Positions 23,721-35,185 of a stretch of DNA of 64,000 nucleotides are shown one piece after another. The DNA comes from Phyto melanocephala (taxonomy: Eukaryota > Arthropoda > Insecta > Diptera > Rhinophoridae). The position numbers and the translations under genes were made by a program. The notes under the pieces are model-generated. The model was not told the DNA's origin, did not search any database, and saw nothing but the letters and a program-made list of their open reading frames with translations. How positions within the stretch are numbered: the first letter of the stretch is position 1; every line of letters starts with the position of its first letter. The stretch is from positions 88,323,015 through 88,387,014 of the forward strand of contig OW799237.1 in the NCBI GenBank assembly GCA_941918925.1. The letters are read 5' to 3'.

Positions 23721-24149
23721 ATCTAGTGATTTCCGGTTCTCCTACTGATATTGAATAATAACTTGCTTCGCTGAGTATCTAGACTGTGAACCTTCCTCAA
23801 CATGAAGTCTTTCTTAATCGTCAGCGTTTTTCCTAGACTCCAGGGGGAGGAAAATGTATATTTAATAGCATATTTTTTTCTTTTTAAAACTAAGTGTTCG
23901 CAGCCATAAAACAATTCATATACTCTCCCCCCAAGCGTAAGCTGAATCTGCGACTATCTCCGACTAAAGTCGCCATAATGGCTTTATACTGCAACGACGG
24001 GAATATATCATATCGTCGGCTTTATAAGCAAACCTTCTAAATCCACCTATATTTTTGGTTTTCCTCTCAAGCTACAAATATGAAATATAAGAAGTTTTTT
24101 GTCTCTCCTGTAAAATTTGCTTAAACGGAGTTAGCAGGGCTAATCCTGC

Positions 24150-25580
24150 GTTACGGACGTTACATTCGCACGCAAATTTGCTTGTTCAGATTGACACAGC
24201 TGGCGTTCACATTGAAATATTTTCATGAAATTTTTTGCAAAATGCAGTTGTTTGGGAGTTCTTCAAAACTTGTTTTAAACTTAAAGGTTAACTGTTTTTG
24301 AAAAAAAGTTATGGTAGCTTAAAGTTCCGTTACGGACGTTACACAAAATGGAAGTCGATTTTGAGGCTTATGTGCATTTACACATTTTTTAGCGAATTTT
24401 GCATAATAAACAAAAAAATTCCATACACAAAAAATTAACTGGATTATATGACGATATAAATCCTGCTTAGAAAAGAAGTCTTAGTAGTCCCGTTAAGCAA
24501 AAATCTTAATTTTTGTCTGTTACGGACGTTACACTGTTTCCATTAAACCAAATTGTGTATATATAAAAAAAATTCATAAATTTCAAAATCTTTTTAACCT
24601 TGTAATTATTAATTTATTAGGTACAAAAAAATTATAGAATATTTCATTACTCTTATATTAGCTTACATTTATTTATTTATTTGTTTATTTGACTGTTTAA
24701 CATTGTATCTTATGCTTAATAGACCCAGCTGTTCGAGCTACTTTTATAGTATTGCCATTAGGAAAGCCTGTAAAATAATGATATGATTTAAGAGCTAGAA
24801 TATTTTATACATTTACCCATGTTTTTGATATTTCGTCAGATAAAGTTTTGACATAATTTTTACCAACGTAAATTAAGAAAACGCCATTTACATTTTTTTT
24901 TTTTGTGCTAATTTGTGAAAATGTCGAGCTTTTTTTAAGATGAGATTTTGGGCTTTTACTAGTTGCCAAACTTTTCGCTTAACAACAGCACCAACACCGT
25001 CCACCGCTCCTTTTCCATGCGAAGTAGTTAAAAAAAATTCCTAATTTCTAACGGAAAATCCAGTACTTAAACAGTGCATGCATGAGCGTACCGCCAAATA
25101 TTTCAAGGGGGACATCGGAGTTGCGTTTTACAACACGGTTATAAATTACTAATTATTGATTTTTAAGAATTATTTTAGGTTTTAGGAGAATTTGAAATTA
25201 TTCTCAATTTAAGTTACAGATTGGGGGATCGCTTGTTAATTAAACACATTTTTTGTTACTTTGAGGTTAAGTTTTTCGGGTTCTCGGCAACCTAGAGCAA
25301 TTTAAAGCCCAGATTAAGATTCAGCAGGTGAAACCACATTATAAATACTTACTTCCACCTCATAATATTAAAATAAAATTTTTGGGTATTTTCATGCCGT
25401 TAAGGACGTTACACACTTTGTCATTTATATTTAAAAAAAGTGTAATAAAGGTATTTATTTTTTTCGATCAGATTAAAGTGCATAAAAAACTCTGTTTATA
25501 AAGCTAGTTTGGAAAACAAAATTATTAAAATTCATTCTGGTAAATTAAAAAAACCCTATTTTCCATTACGGACGTTACAC
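24150..25580 (-). repeat. Five spaced copies of the motif TTACGGACGTTACAC
   Basis: Copies are at 24151-24165 (last base T), 24330-24344, 24520-24534, 25400-25414 (one mismatch) and 25566-25580, all in the same orientation. Where neighbouring, they are about 165-190 bases apart. On the minus strand the motif reads GTGTAACGTCCGTAA. The sequences between copies are not similar to one another, so this is not an ordinary tandem array. Confidence 0.75.
24695..25045 (-). pseudogene. Decayed spliced reading frame with an HGKGAVDGVG motif
   Basis: Reading on the minus strand, 25027 to about 24886 gives TTSHGKGAVDGVGAVVKRKV, then WQLVKAQNLILKKARHFHKL. A second segment at about 24870-24805 gives VGKNYVKTLSDEISKTWVN. 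After a TTTTACAG acceptor, 24767 to about 24700 gives FPNGNTIKVARTAGSIKHKI. The ordered blocks, acceptor and donor-like position suggest a former spliced gene. The first block recalls uncharacterised multi-copy proteins of insects and cnidarians with ATSHGKGxxDGxGG, a memory I cannot verify. Stops interrupt it on both sides. The surrounding TTACGGACGTTACAC motifs may belong to the same element. Confidence 0.4.
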
Positions 25581-25599
25581 ACTGTGTACCAATTTTTAG

Positions 25600-28150
25600 T
25601 TCAAATTGTTTATATATATTAGATAATTTACAAAAATGATTTTTATCTTAAATAAAAGAAAATTAAACAAATTAAAGTTTTGCTAAACGCTAAATACTGA
25701 AACGACTGTTTTGTCAACTTTTTTGACCATTAAAAATACCCTTTTCTTACAAAAATAATTGAAAGCAAGAGGTACGTTTACGTTAGCCTCTGCCAAACAA
25801 AACACCGTAAAACCTTATTGTTTATATATTTTGAAGCCTGAATGTGTATCATATTATTCCATTAACAAACATTTGGAATTTGGGCAACTTTAAATTTTTG
25901 CTTCTGGTTTAAAAATTTTCGGATTAGCCCATATACATAATGCCAATATGGCACCACACATCTTAGTTTCCTTCAGGCACATTGTAAAATCGATAAAACT
26001 CCGCGATTAATCAAATGATATTGAAAACTTATTTGTCCTTTAATCAACTCGGTACTCCTATAACTTCACCTTAACTACCCTTCTCTCATTGAGTATCATA
26101 GTGATCTGCCTACGCAACTTGTTTAAAGTTTGCAGAGTTCACCCACTGAAGAACTTTAGGCCACATAAACCTATTTCTAGATTAGCTCTAGGCTCTACAA
26201 TACACAAATTTACGAATTATCCTCTTAACTTATTTTATATATCCACAGAAGTACACCTATAAAGATATCGACAGTTCAGAGTTCACTTTCATTTGCTTCT
26301 GTTATAGTTGATTGTTTTTCAAGTACAATACAAATTTTCTGAAGCTTCACTCAATAAACCAACCTATTCGATAACTATTATCAGTTTACATACTGATGTC
26401 ATTCTCTGTATACTCATTGTGTATGAAGCTATCCGCGATAAGAGCGTGAAATAGTCTTTCGACTACTTTATTTCACCCTACACATTCGAGTTTTTTATTT
26501 ATACATAATTTCATTTATACCTTTTTTCTTTAATACTAAAATTCTTAATTATAGTTTTACTAACAATAAAAAACAAAAGGAGGGAATTTTAAATTCCACA
26601 TGAAATCCGGGATTTAAAAACAAGAAGAGGGACCTTTGCAACACTCATTTTATTTGTTTTTATCCACAATTTTTATACTTTTCATATGAAAACAATTTAT
26701 TTTAATAATTTCAGAATAATTTAAAAGTTTACGACTTCATAAAATATTACTGTTAAGTAAATTATTATTTAACTTAATAACGAGTACATAATTTTTTTAA
26801 TAAAAATTTTTTAAAGCCCATTATCACATTTTTATACAAAATACATAATTTATTAGACAAGTTATAAGGCAAGTTGTTATACAATATTTAATGCAAAATT
26901 GTTAAATAATGTTTTAAAGAATAATAACCAACAACAACAAAAAATAAGTTTAAAGCCCATAAAAAAAATACTTGAAACACGACATGAGGAAATAACAAAG
27001 AATAATAAAAGTAATAAACCAAAACTACAAATTTCGACCACAAAAAAATGGAAAACTAAACAAAAAAGTATGTAGATTCGTGGCCGGTAGATGGGCTGGT
27101 TTAAATTTAAATCCACAATAGTAAGGGTATTAACGATGTCAATTACTTAAGTTACATAAACTAAATTTAAGAGCATTTAATAGATGCAGCTTATACCTAT
27201 GTATGGTTTTTTAATAGAAAATTTATTTAGTTTGTTTTACCCCTTTTATGTTTCACCTGAATGCCCCTAATGTGGTCAGCTTGTAATTTTCAACTGTATG
27301 ACTAATACGTTTTACAATGTTCATTTATTGCAACTTATTTTTGTCTGGTTGGCCATAAACACACAACAACAAAAAAAAAAAAAGAATAAATGACACAAAA
27401 GAAATAACTTAACAAACGAATTTGTTTGGTTTTATTGCACCTTTTTTTTTTTTGTTGTTGGTTCTCTTGGCAAAAATGTACTCCTTGTCATATGCTAGCT
27501 ACGGTCTTAAACAAATATTGTAATGAATTTTGTTTTTGACTTTTTTTTTAATTGGTTTATTGTTGTTGCATTTTAAATGTGTTTATTTAATTCCGAAATT
27601 ATAACTTCCAGTTAAAATGAAGTTCAGGAAAAAGTTTCACTATTTCAATTTTACAAGCGGATGTTGTAGTAAATTTAAGATTTTTTAGAAACGCTAACGC
27701 AGTAAAATAAGAATCCCGGTTTTACATACTCATAAAAAAAAGAAAAATAATTAATTCAAAGTGCAAAATAAATAAGATGCACGCAAGTTTTAGTTAAATT
27801 ACGCTGGTGCATGTATTTGTTGTTTATCTTTAAATTAGGTCAAACGTGAGTTTATTTTAGTTTTTTCTGCGACATTTCAGTTCAACAATCTGTTGAAATA
27901 TTTTATTTTTGCGTGATTTATATTAACTTTATGGTGCAATTGATTTAATGCTATTTTTTATATTAAATATTTTTTTATTATAAAAGTTTATAGGGCACAG
28001 TAGCTTAAAAAGTCAACACGCTTAACTGCTACGCATGTGATGTTTATAGGTACATCTTTGAAGTTAGGCAATAAGGTCTTAAGTCAGAAACTGCAGTTTT
28101 TGTATTATTATTGCAATTGCAAGCTAGTTGTGCTAGGCTTAAGTTATTGG
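25600..28150. other. Non-coding stretch
   Basis: No gene is seen. Open frames here (for example on the minus strand near 26877-27116) are low-complexity translations of AT-rich DNA. Confidence 0.45.
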
Positions 28151-28247
28151 TATCAAATGAAAGAACAAAAAAATAAAGTAAAACCCAAGGCATATTTATT
28201 CATCAGGTACTCTTGATTCGTCAGATGATTATTTTTTTCATCACTTA

Positions 28248-29088
28248 AGGTGAATTCACCCATTTGTTCTGAACAAAATTTTTTCCGGAGAATAACATTT
28301 TTTACTGAGAGTTTTCTGCAGAACGATTGACCCATTTAAGAAAATTTGTCCGAAAAAACAAAGCTGCCATATAATATAAAAATGCAAACAGTTGTACAAA
28401 GTGGCAGCACCGCTGGCAAACTTTGTAAATAAATACAAACGTAAATTATTTCATTAAAATATATGTGAAGAAAATGTCGGATTATTATTATTATTTTTAA
28501 TTGAAGTGCATAAAGTCAATCTGTTATAAAAAAAATCGAAAATAAAAAGAGTCGCAGTGAGAAAAAACTTAAAAGAAGGAAGATCACACGGTTTATTTTA
28601 CGGTTTATGACCCTATGGCTAGGTTTTTGTAAATAAATGAATGTATAAATTAACTAAAATGTACTTACGACCGATTCCAGTGGCGGCTCCTATTTCATTC
28701 AATAAACCCTGTTTTAAATAATTATTTTTGTATGCACTATTGCTCATGTCATACAAACATTCTCTTCCTGGTTTTTTTAATTCTTCTATTAATTTTTGAG
28801 TAATATTTTCATTAAATTCCACTCTAATTGTAAATTTTCGACAGAAAAAATTTTTGTATAATAAATGTACTGACACTGTGTGATGTGGCAACCAAATTCA
28901 ACTTTCATGTAAACATTGAATAAAAAATGGCATCCCAATTCAGTTTCTTCTGAACAAGAATTAAAGTTAAACCTATTAAAGAAAAAACTTTCTGAACAAA
29001 ATAATCTCTCTCTCTCTCAAAAGTAAAACGTCAAACTGAATATAAAAAAAATTTGTTCTGAACTAAAATTTTATGGGTGAATCCAGCT
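28248..29088. mobile_element. PIF/Harbinger-like element with a MADF exon
   Basis: The left end AGGTGAATTCACCCAT and the right end (other strand) AGCTGGATTCACCCAT are inverted, and further matches occur inside (GTTCTGAACAAA / GTTCAGAACAAA). TTA flanks both sides (28245-28247 and 29089-29091), the usual PIF/Harbinger target. Such elements often encode a Myb/MADF-type DNA-binding protein beside the transposase. Here only the MADF piece remains. Confidence 0.7.
28669..28891 (-). pseudogene. MADF-domain exon fragment
   Basis: The minus-strand frame contains LIEELKKPGRECLYDMSNSA, then YKNNYLKQGLLNEIGAATGI, followed by a GTAAGT donor at 28668-28663. The pattern LIxxVKxxPxLYDxxxxxYKN...xxIxxxxG is that of the MADF domain, a Myb-related DNA-binding fold. 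The tryptophan usually found before the EI pair is replaced by leucine. No following exon is left inside the 841-bp element, so this is a remnant of the accessory DNA-binding protein rather than a host gene. Confidence 0.6.
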
Positions 29089-29098
29089 TTATTTTAAA

Positions 29099-29959
29099 CT
29101 AGCCAAACCCGGCGCGCGTTGCTACGCCCCTTCATGAATTTTAATCGCATTCTAAATTTTAATCGAATATCAAGTGAAAGGCTAAAAACTTCTTCTTTAT
29201 GAGCGCGGCAATGCCCACTTTTCTAATTACGAAACTGTATAGTCATGACAGCTCAATAAGTGTGCAAAGTTGCAGAAAAATCGGTCCAGTGTAAGTACCT
29301 CAAAATGATACCTTTTTTTTTATGGGCGTGGCACTGCCCACTTTTCTAAATGCGAAATTGTATAGTCATGACAACTCAATATGTGTGCAAAGTTTCAAAA
29401 AAATCGGTCCAGTGAAAGTACCTCAAAATGATACCTGTTTTTTAATGGGCGTGGCACTGCCCACTTTTCTAATGACGAAAGTGTAAAGTCATGACAGCTC
29501 AGTATGTTTGCAAAGTTTCAGAAAATTCGGTCCAGTGCAAGTAGCCAAATCTGATAACTAATTTTTTATGGGCGTGGTCCCGCCCACTTTTTCAATCACG
29601 AAATTATAAAGTCATGACAGCTCAATATGTGTGCAAAGTTTCAGAAAAATCGGTCCAGTGCAAGTACCTCAAAATTAAAACTTTTTTAGGGGCGTGGCCC
29701 CGCCCACTTTTCTTATCACGAAATTATTTAGTCATGACAGCTCGATATGTGTGCAAAGTTTCAGAAAAATCGGTCAAGTGCAAGTAGCTAAAACTGATAA
29801 GTAATTTTTTATGGGCGTGGCCCCGCCCACTTTTTTTCATCCATAAACACTCCCCGGTATGTGTACAACAACTTACCAAAGTTTGAGCCCGATCGGTTTT
29901 ACAGTTTCAGAGTCTATAGCTAACACACACACACAGAGTTTCACTTTTATATATATAGA
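29099..29959 (-). mobile_element. Non-autonomous Helitron with internal tandem repeats
   Basis: On the minus strand it begins TCTATATATATAAAAGTG (after A at 29960) and ends with a GC-rich tail GCGCGCCGGGTTTGGCTAG followed by T at 29098. These are the Helitron 5'-TC, CTAG-3' and A/T insertion rules. The interior is filled by a 123-bp tandem array. No protein is encoded. Confidence 0.85.
29205..29845. repeat. 123-bp tandem repeat inside the Helitron
   Basis: The landmark GGGCGTGGCxxxGCCCACTT recurs with GCCCAC at 29213, 29336, 29459, 29582, 29702 and 29825, spacings of 123, 123, 123, 120 and 123. Each unit also contains GTCATGACAGCTC and AATCGGTCCAGTG. Units are clearly diverged from each other. 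Confidence 0.9.
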
Positions 29960-30970
29960 TTTCAGCTGTCAAAATTAATAAATAAAAACAATTTTCTCTC
30001 TTTTCTAATTAATTTTTAATGTCAAATTTCATATATAAAAAATATAAACAAAAAAATTCTCTCCGAACTGCAATTACCTGATGAATAAATATGCCTTGGT
30101 AAAATCCAATCGAAAACTTAAAATCCATTTTTGGGACTTAAGACTTTTTTGCCTCAAAAATATATATCAGATGCTGCCAATAAAAAAAATAGTTTTACTC
30201 GTATTTATTGCAGTCTTTTCTTCGGCGATATACAAAGACCAAAAATATAACTTTAATATGATGGTTAGCCAGGAAATTTCACGTAAATCGGACAAAACAA
30301 AAAAAAATTTTTTTAATTCGACTTAATGTACTCTATTGATGCCAAAATATGTTTCAAACATTTTGTTAAAAGTTCATAGGTCTGTCGACCTGTCAGACAC
30401 CCAAATCATATTTCAATATTAATTTCCACTTTTCTGTCTTACGCTGGCAGTACCAAAAAGGATACAAATAAAGCACGTCACCAGATGTCCGCTCTCTAAA
30501 AAAAATTTTTTCATAAAAGTACGTGTATCGTGGCAGTGCAGCGCCCAATTAAATTTTATAAAAAAAAATTTGATTTTTTACAAAAAAAAATTAATACAGA
30601 GACAAAATATCTCTATAATAAAAGAGCCTAGTGGTATCGCCAAAACAAGAAATTTTTCTGCAGATTTATTTCTCTAGGAAAATCTTTGCCTTCTGTTGCC
30701 GTCCTGCTAAAACCTACGATCTCTGATTTACCACAGAATGTACATTTTCAAGAATAGAATTTTTTCCAGTATTTTTTATAAATTTTATGTGCCTATCTGT
30801 ATAGCGGCCATGTATGTCACACTACGGCCACTACTAACTAATGGTATGTGTTGCCTTATTATCAACTATAGTACCGTTATTTTTGCCAAAAAAAATTATT
30901 TTTTCGGATGATTGGTGGGTATTTTATAAAGCAAAATTGTCATATTTGAGGCTCAGAAAATCCAAACGTG
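29960..30970. other. Non-coding stretch
   Basis: I see nothing recognisable between the Helitron and the mariner fragment. Confidence 0.45.
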
Positions 30971-30976
30971 GTTTTA

Positions 30977-31485
30977 CAGAAGCCAATGCAACCAGTACGA
31001 GTGACTGTTTGGTGCGGTTTGTGTAGCAGAGACATTATTGGCCCATATTTCTTTGAAAATGAGGACGGCGCAACCATAACGGTCAATGGAGACACCTATC
31101 GCACCATCATAACCGATTTTTTTGTTCCCGCTCTTTAGTGTATTGATGTGATTAATGTTGGGTTTCAACAGAATGGTGCAACTTGTCACACATCTTATGC
31201 CGCAATCGATTTATTGCAGACAAGGTTTGATGGTCGCTATATTAGCTGAAATGCTGATGTCAATTGACCGTAAAAAAGTTGCGATTTAACACCGTTGAAC
31301 TATTTTCAGTGGTGTGTCTTTAAAGATAAGTATTTAAAGACAAACCAGAGACAATTTTGCATTAAAAAGTCACCATTATTGATGCCATTGTCGAGATACA
31401 CTCGAAAAAATGCTCAAAAATTGGTCCGATCGAAAGGGGTACTGTGTGGCCAGCCCCGCCAGCCATATAAATGAAAGAATATTTT
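30977..31485 (+). pseudogene. Mariner-like (IS630-type) transposase fragment, C-terminal half
   Basis: One frame reads MQPVRVTVWCGLCSRDIIGP, YFFENEDGATITVNG, then FQQNGATCHTSYAAIDLLQT and KSCDLTPLNYFQW. In related copies the third block is QQDGATCHT, so the second catalytic aspartate is asparagine here. Four or more in-frame stops are present. The N-terminal half is absent. Matching blocks occur at 57090-57640, so the two are paralogous copies of related elements. It is inactive. Confidence 0.8.
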
Positions 31486-31489
31486 ATTT

Positions 31490-32770
31490 CTAACCGAAAC
31501 AATTGTACTTCGAAACAAAAAAGATAATTTTAGCCAAATTTCAAACCGTTTTTTTATTTTTTGCGTTCTTTAAATTTAAACTTTTAAATTGCACAATGGG
31601 TAACTTTATTTTTAACAAAGTCACTTCTAATTAAAACAATTAGCCCTTTAAAATATTTGTATTTATAAAACATTATTTAAAATTTTTTTAATTTTATTTA
31701 TTTATTTTTTTTTTTGCTCATTAAGTAAATTACGAACGCTTGCGTTATTCTTATAAGAGGAAAGAAAATAATTTTATAAAAGAAATTATTAAAGTATGAA
31801 CGCAAAAAAATAACTTCAAAAGTAATATTGTACCATAAAGTATATTAGGACTGCATATTAAATTGTTTTTCGCACATTCATGTAAAAGGGGATCTAAAGA
31901 GAATTTTTAATTTGAGAAAGTAAAAAAGAATGGATACTTAATGAACGGTGTTAAGTATTCAATTGTGTGTGTAACTATTTAAATACATAGCATGACGTTA
32001 TGGTAAGCAGGTTAAAAGTTCTTTAAAATTCTTCTGGTTTTTCTTTTCAAAATTGAAAAATAAAGAAATTACTGAAGCAGAATTTTCCCATGTAGACTAA
32101 AGTATGATATCAAGTTCGAAAATAATAAAATAAAAATTGCCAAAAGAAAACTTGCTCGGTGTAAATACTTTAATCTGCTCAAATTGTTATAAATAGCAGA
32201 AAACTGATAAAGAAAAATTTATGATAATTGTGTTTATTCATTAAAAATATATTGAAAATTTTAATTAAAATTTTTTTTTATCCTTTTAACAAAATTAAAA
32301 AAAATTGGTAATATAACGAAAATCTACGAAATAGTGTCTCTAAGATTTCCTTTGTAATTTTATAAATTGAGATTATATTAAAAAATATATTGAAAATTTT
32401 AACAATAATTATTTCAGCTTGAGGTCTTTTTTATAATATATATAACATATCGAAAAAAAAAATTCAAAATTGATTAATTGAAAAAAATTCTAAATCGTAA
32501 ATATTACACGTATTCTATATACAAGCAAAAAGTATTGCTTGACTGGAAGGAATATATAAGGGGAAGGATATGGCAGTGAACTGCTCGGAAACTATTAGTT
32601 CTTTACCTTACTCTGTTGATACCATAATATATGGTGCATGATATCGACAAATGTCTGCCACGACCATGCTCGAATCCTAAAGGTTTAATTCACAGTAGAT
32701 CTGACGCGTAGATTCGCCTTAGTTTCTACCCATGGCCTCATTTATTTGTATAAATTGAAAACTTTAAACT
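31490..32770. other. AT-rich non-coding stretch
   Basis: I see nothing recognisable here. Confidence 0.45.
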
Positions 32771-32773
32771 TTA

Positions 32774-33214
32774 AACAAGTAAGAGTGCTATATTCGGCCG
32801 TGCCGAATCTTATATACCCTTCACAACGTGTAGTCATGCAAAAACAATTTTTGTATCACCATTCAATTCATATAAAATACGTACATACATATAAAAAACA
32901 TAAATATATAAAAACATCCCATTGTACAATTATAAATTGAGTTGACGTACATATGAACATATGTAAAAAAAAAATTAAAAAAAAACAATAAAAATATAAA
33001 TATTATTATATAAAATAAAAAATAAAAAAAAAAAATTTTTTTGGCTCAGCTCAGTATACCACGTTTGTATGTATGTATGTATGTATGTATGTATGTATGT
33101 ATGTATGTATGTATGTATGTATGTATGTATGTATGTATGTATGTATGTATGTATGTATGTATGTATGTATGTATGTATGTATGTATGTGTTGTATGTTGT
33201 TATTGTTATGAAAA
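32774..33214 (-). mobile_element. DINE-1-like element, 3' half
   Basis: The plus strand starts AACAAGTAAGAGTGCTATA, then the hairpin TTCGGCCGTGCCGAA and TATATACCCTTCAC, then the AT-rich middle and TTGGCTCAGCT. It ends after a long TATG array where the next copy begins. The 5' half is missing. Confidence 0.82.
33066..33188. repeat. (TATG)n microsatellite, about 30 units
   Basis: An uninterrupted TATG tetranucleotide array sits at the spot where complete DINE copies carry a short TATG or CATA run, so it is an expansion of the element's own microsatellite. The Met-Tyr-Val-Cys and Tyr-Ile-His-Thr open frames on both strands come from this array and are not genes. Confidence 0.97.
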
Positions 33215-34018
33215 AACAAGTAAGAGTGCTATATTCGGCCATGCCGAATCTTATATACCCTTCACAACGTGTACTCATGCAATAACAGTTGCTTGTATCA
33301 CCATTCATCCCATATGAAATACGTACACGTATTTATGTTAAAAAAACGAAAAAAAAAAAAATTTTAAAAAAAAATTTAAAAAAAAAATTTAAAAAAAAAT
33401 TTAAAAAAAAAATTAAAAAAAAAAATTATTATATATATAATATACATATATAAAACAAAAAAATAAAATAAAAAAAAAAATAAAAAAAAAAATTAAAAAA
33501 AAAATAATAAAAATATAAATAATATATTAAATAAAAAATAAAAAAAAATAAAAAAAAAATTTAAAAAAATTTAAAAAAAAAATTAAAAAAAATTTTTTTT
33601 TGGCTCAGTTGGGATTCGATGCCACGTTTTCTCTAACCAGTATACACGTTTGTATGTATGTATGTTGTTGTTGTAATGTTGTTTTTGTGAAAAAAAAATC
33701 GAGGTGGTCGTGGGTGTTTGCTCATATCTCAGTTGTGTATGTACCGATGTTTCTGATTTTCAATACCGATCTACTCCCGAATATTTCTGATATTTTAATA
33801 CCTTACCCGGGTCCAACCTATGTCGGGGGGCTTCAAAAAGTTGATTTCAACATACACACGGACAGACGGACAGACTGACAGGGCTTAATCAACTTCCCTA
33901 TTCATAAGCTTTCAGAAAATATATACTTTATGGGGTCGGAAATGAAAATTGTAGAAATTTTACACGGAATGACAAATATACCCTTTATACCCTTTTTCAC
34001 TGTGTGAAGGGTATAAAA
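33215..34018 (-). mobile_element. DINE-1-like element, full length
   Basis: It runs from AACAAGTAAGAGTGCTATAT and the hairpin TTCGGCCATGCCGAA, through a long A-rich middle, CTCATATCTCAGTTGTG, the CGGACAGACGGACAGACTG tract and GGGGTCGGAAATGAAAATTG, to GTGAAGGGTATAAAAAA. It is a complete copy in minus orientation. Confidence 0.88.
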
Positions 34019-34338
34019 AACGAGGTGGTCGTGGTTTTTTGCTCAAATCTCAGTTGTTTACATACCGATGTTTCTGATTTTCAAAACCGATCTACTCCCG
34101 AATATTTCTGATGTTTTAAAGCCTCACCCGGGTCCAGGCGATGTCAGGGGGCTTCAAAAAGTTGATTTCAACATACACACGGACAGACGGTCAGAAGGAC
34201 AGACAGACAGAGCTTAGTCGACTCCCCTGTTCATAAGTTTTCAGAAAATATATACTTTATGGGGTCGGAAATGAAAATTGTAGAAATTTCACACGGAATG
34301 ACAAAGCTCTTGTGCACCACTGGTGAAGGGTATAAAAA
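34019..34338 (-). mobile_element. DINE-1-like element, 5' half, in tandem
   Basis: It starts at the internal CGAGGTGGTCGTGG block directly after the previous copy's end and runs to CCACTGGTGAAGGGTATAAA. The 3' half and hairpin are missing. Together with its neighbour it forms a partial dimer complementary to the one at 7786-8880. Confidence 0.85.
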
Positions 34339-34466
34339 ATAGAGCGGTTGCTATCGCACGTTAATAATAGTTAATTAAAACTATACCCTGAAATCGTTCC
34401 TGTAAACAGTTAATTGTAGCATCACCCAAATTACATGGAGCACCGCTCTGCTAAAACAGTGTGTTA

Positions 34467-35185
34467 TGCTAGGCGCCCAATTGCGACGAACGACGCATTT
34501 CGACCAATACGACGAATTCGTCAGTAAAAATACGCTGTAAAATTCGTCATACGAAGCACAATAACAACGAAAAAGTAACATCTTTTAAAGTTGATAAAAT
34601 TGTTAACTGTTTGTGCAAAGAGAGAACAAAAATAATCAAAGAATTTAAATTGTTGTGAAAATCAGCAAAATATGTAATAAATATAATCACTGTCATAGTA
34701 AAAGCTTTTTTACGTATAAGTAAACGTTTAAAAAGAATGTGCTGGATACGTGCAGTAAACAATAATAACAATTTGATTTTTGCATAACAGCTAATAGTGT
34801 GACCATATAAAAAAAATCACTATAAAAATTCAAACATTTACAAAAACCCAAAATAAAAACAATTTTTGCAGTTAACTTGTTTATAAATATTTTAAATGTT
34901 TTAAAATAAAATATAAAATAATTATTAAAGTAAAAACTAAGTTTATTTTGTAAAAAAGTTAAAAAGTAAAACCAAATTTAATATAAATGTTCACCTTGTA
35001 CCAATATGTTCGTCGTTCGCCGTCGTAAAAAATAGAAAATAATCTATTGCAGAGTTCGCCGCGTACAGCGAATTTCGACCGACGCCATAATTGTACGCAT
35101 TCTCATATACACAAATGTGTTTTATTTTTGTCAACGACTGTTCGCGGTGAAAAATTCGTCGTTCGTCGCAATTGTGCGACTAGCA
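34467..35185. mobile_element. 719-bp MITE with CGACGAACGACG-rich ends
   Basis: The left end, TGCTAGGCGCCCAATTGCGA, and the right end (other strand), TGCTAGTCGCACAATTGCGA, are inverted, both followed by CGAACGACG. TA lies outside on both sides (34465-34466 and 35186-35187). Further CGACGAA or TTCGTCG copies occur inside near both ends. There is no coding capacity. The TA duplication suggests Tc1/mariner-type mobilisation. Confidence 0.8.

Noticed and set aside
26877..27116. 79-codon hydrophobic frame on the minus strand
   Set aside because: It derives from A-rich DNA on the plus strand, giving Phe/Leu-rich translation, with no supporting signal.
28015..28080. Possible tRNA-like stretch (CAGTAGCTTAAAAAGTCAAC.. 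CTGCTACGCATG)
   Set aside because: It has no complete cloverleaf or B box, and the resemblance to a tRNA is superficial.
30081..30326. 81-codon plus-strand frame with a hydrophobic middle
   Set aside because: AT-rich low-complexity frame without a homologue or splice context that I can recognise.
33051..33317. Long open frames of repeated Met-Tyr-Val-Cys (plus) and Tyr-Ile-His-Thr (minus)
   Set aside because: They are translations of the (TATG)n microsatellite, which leaves frames open on both strands.
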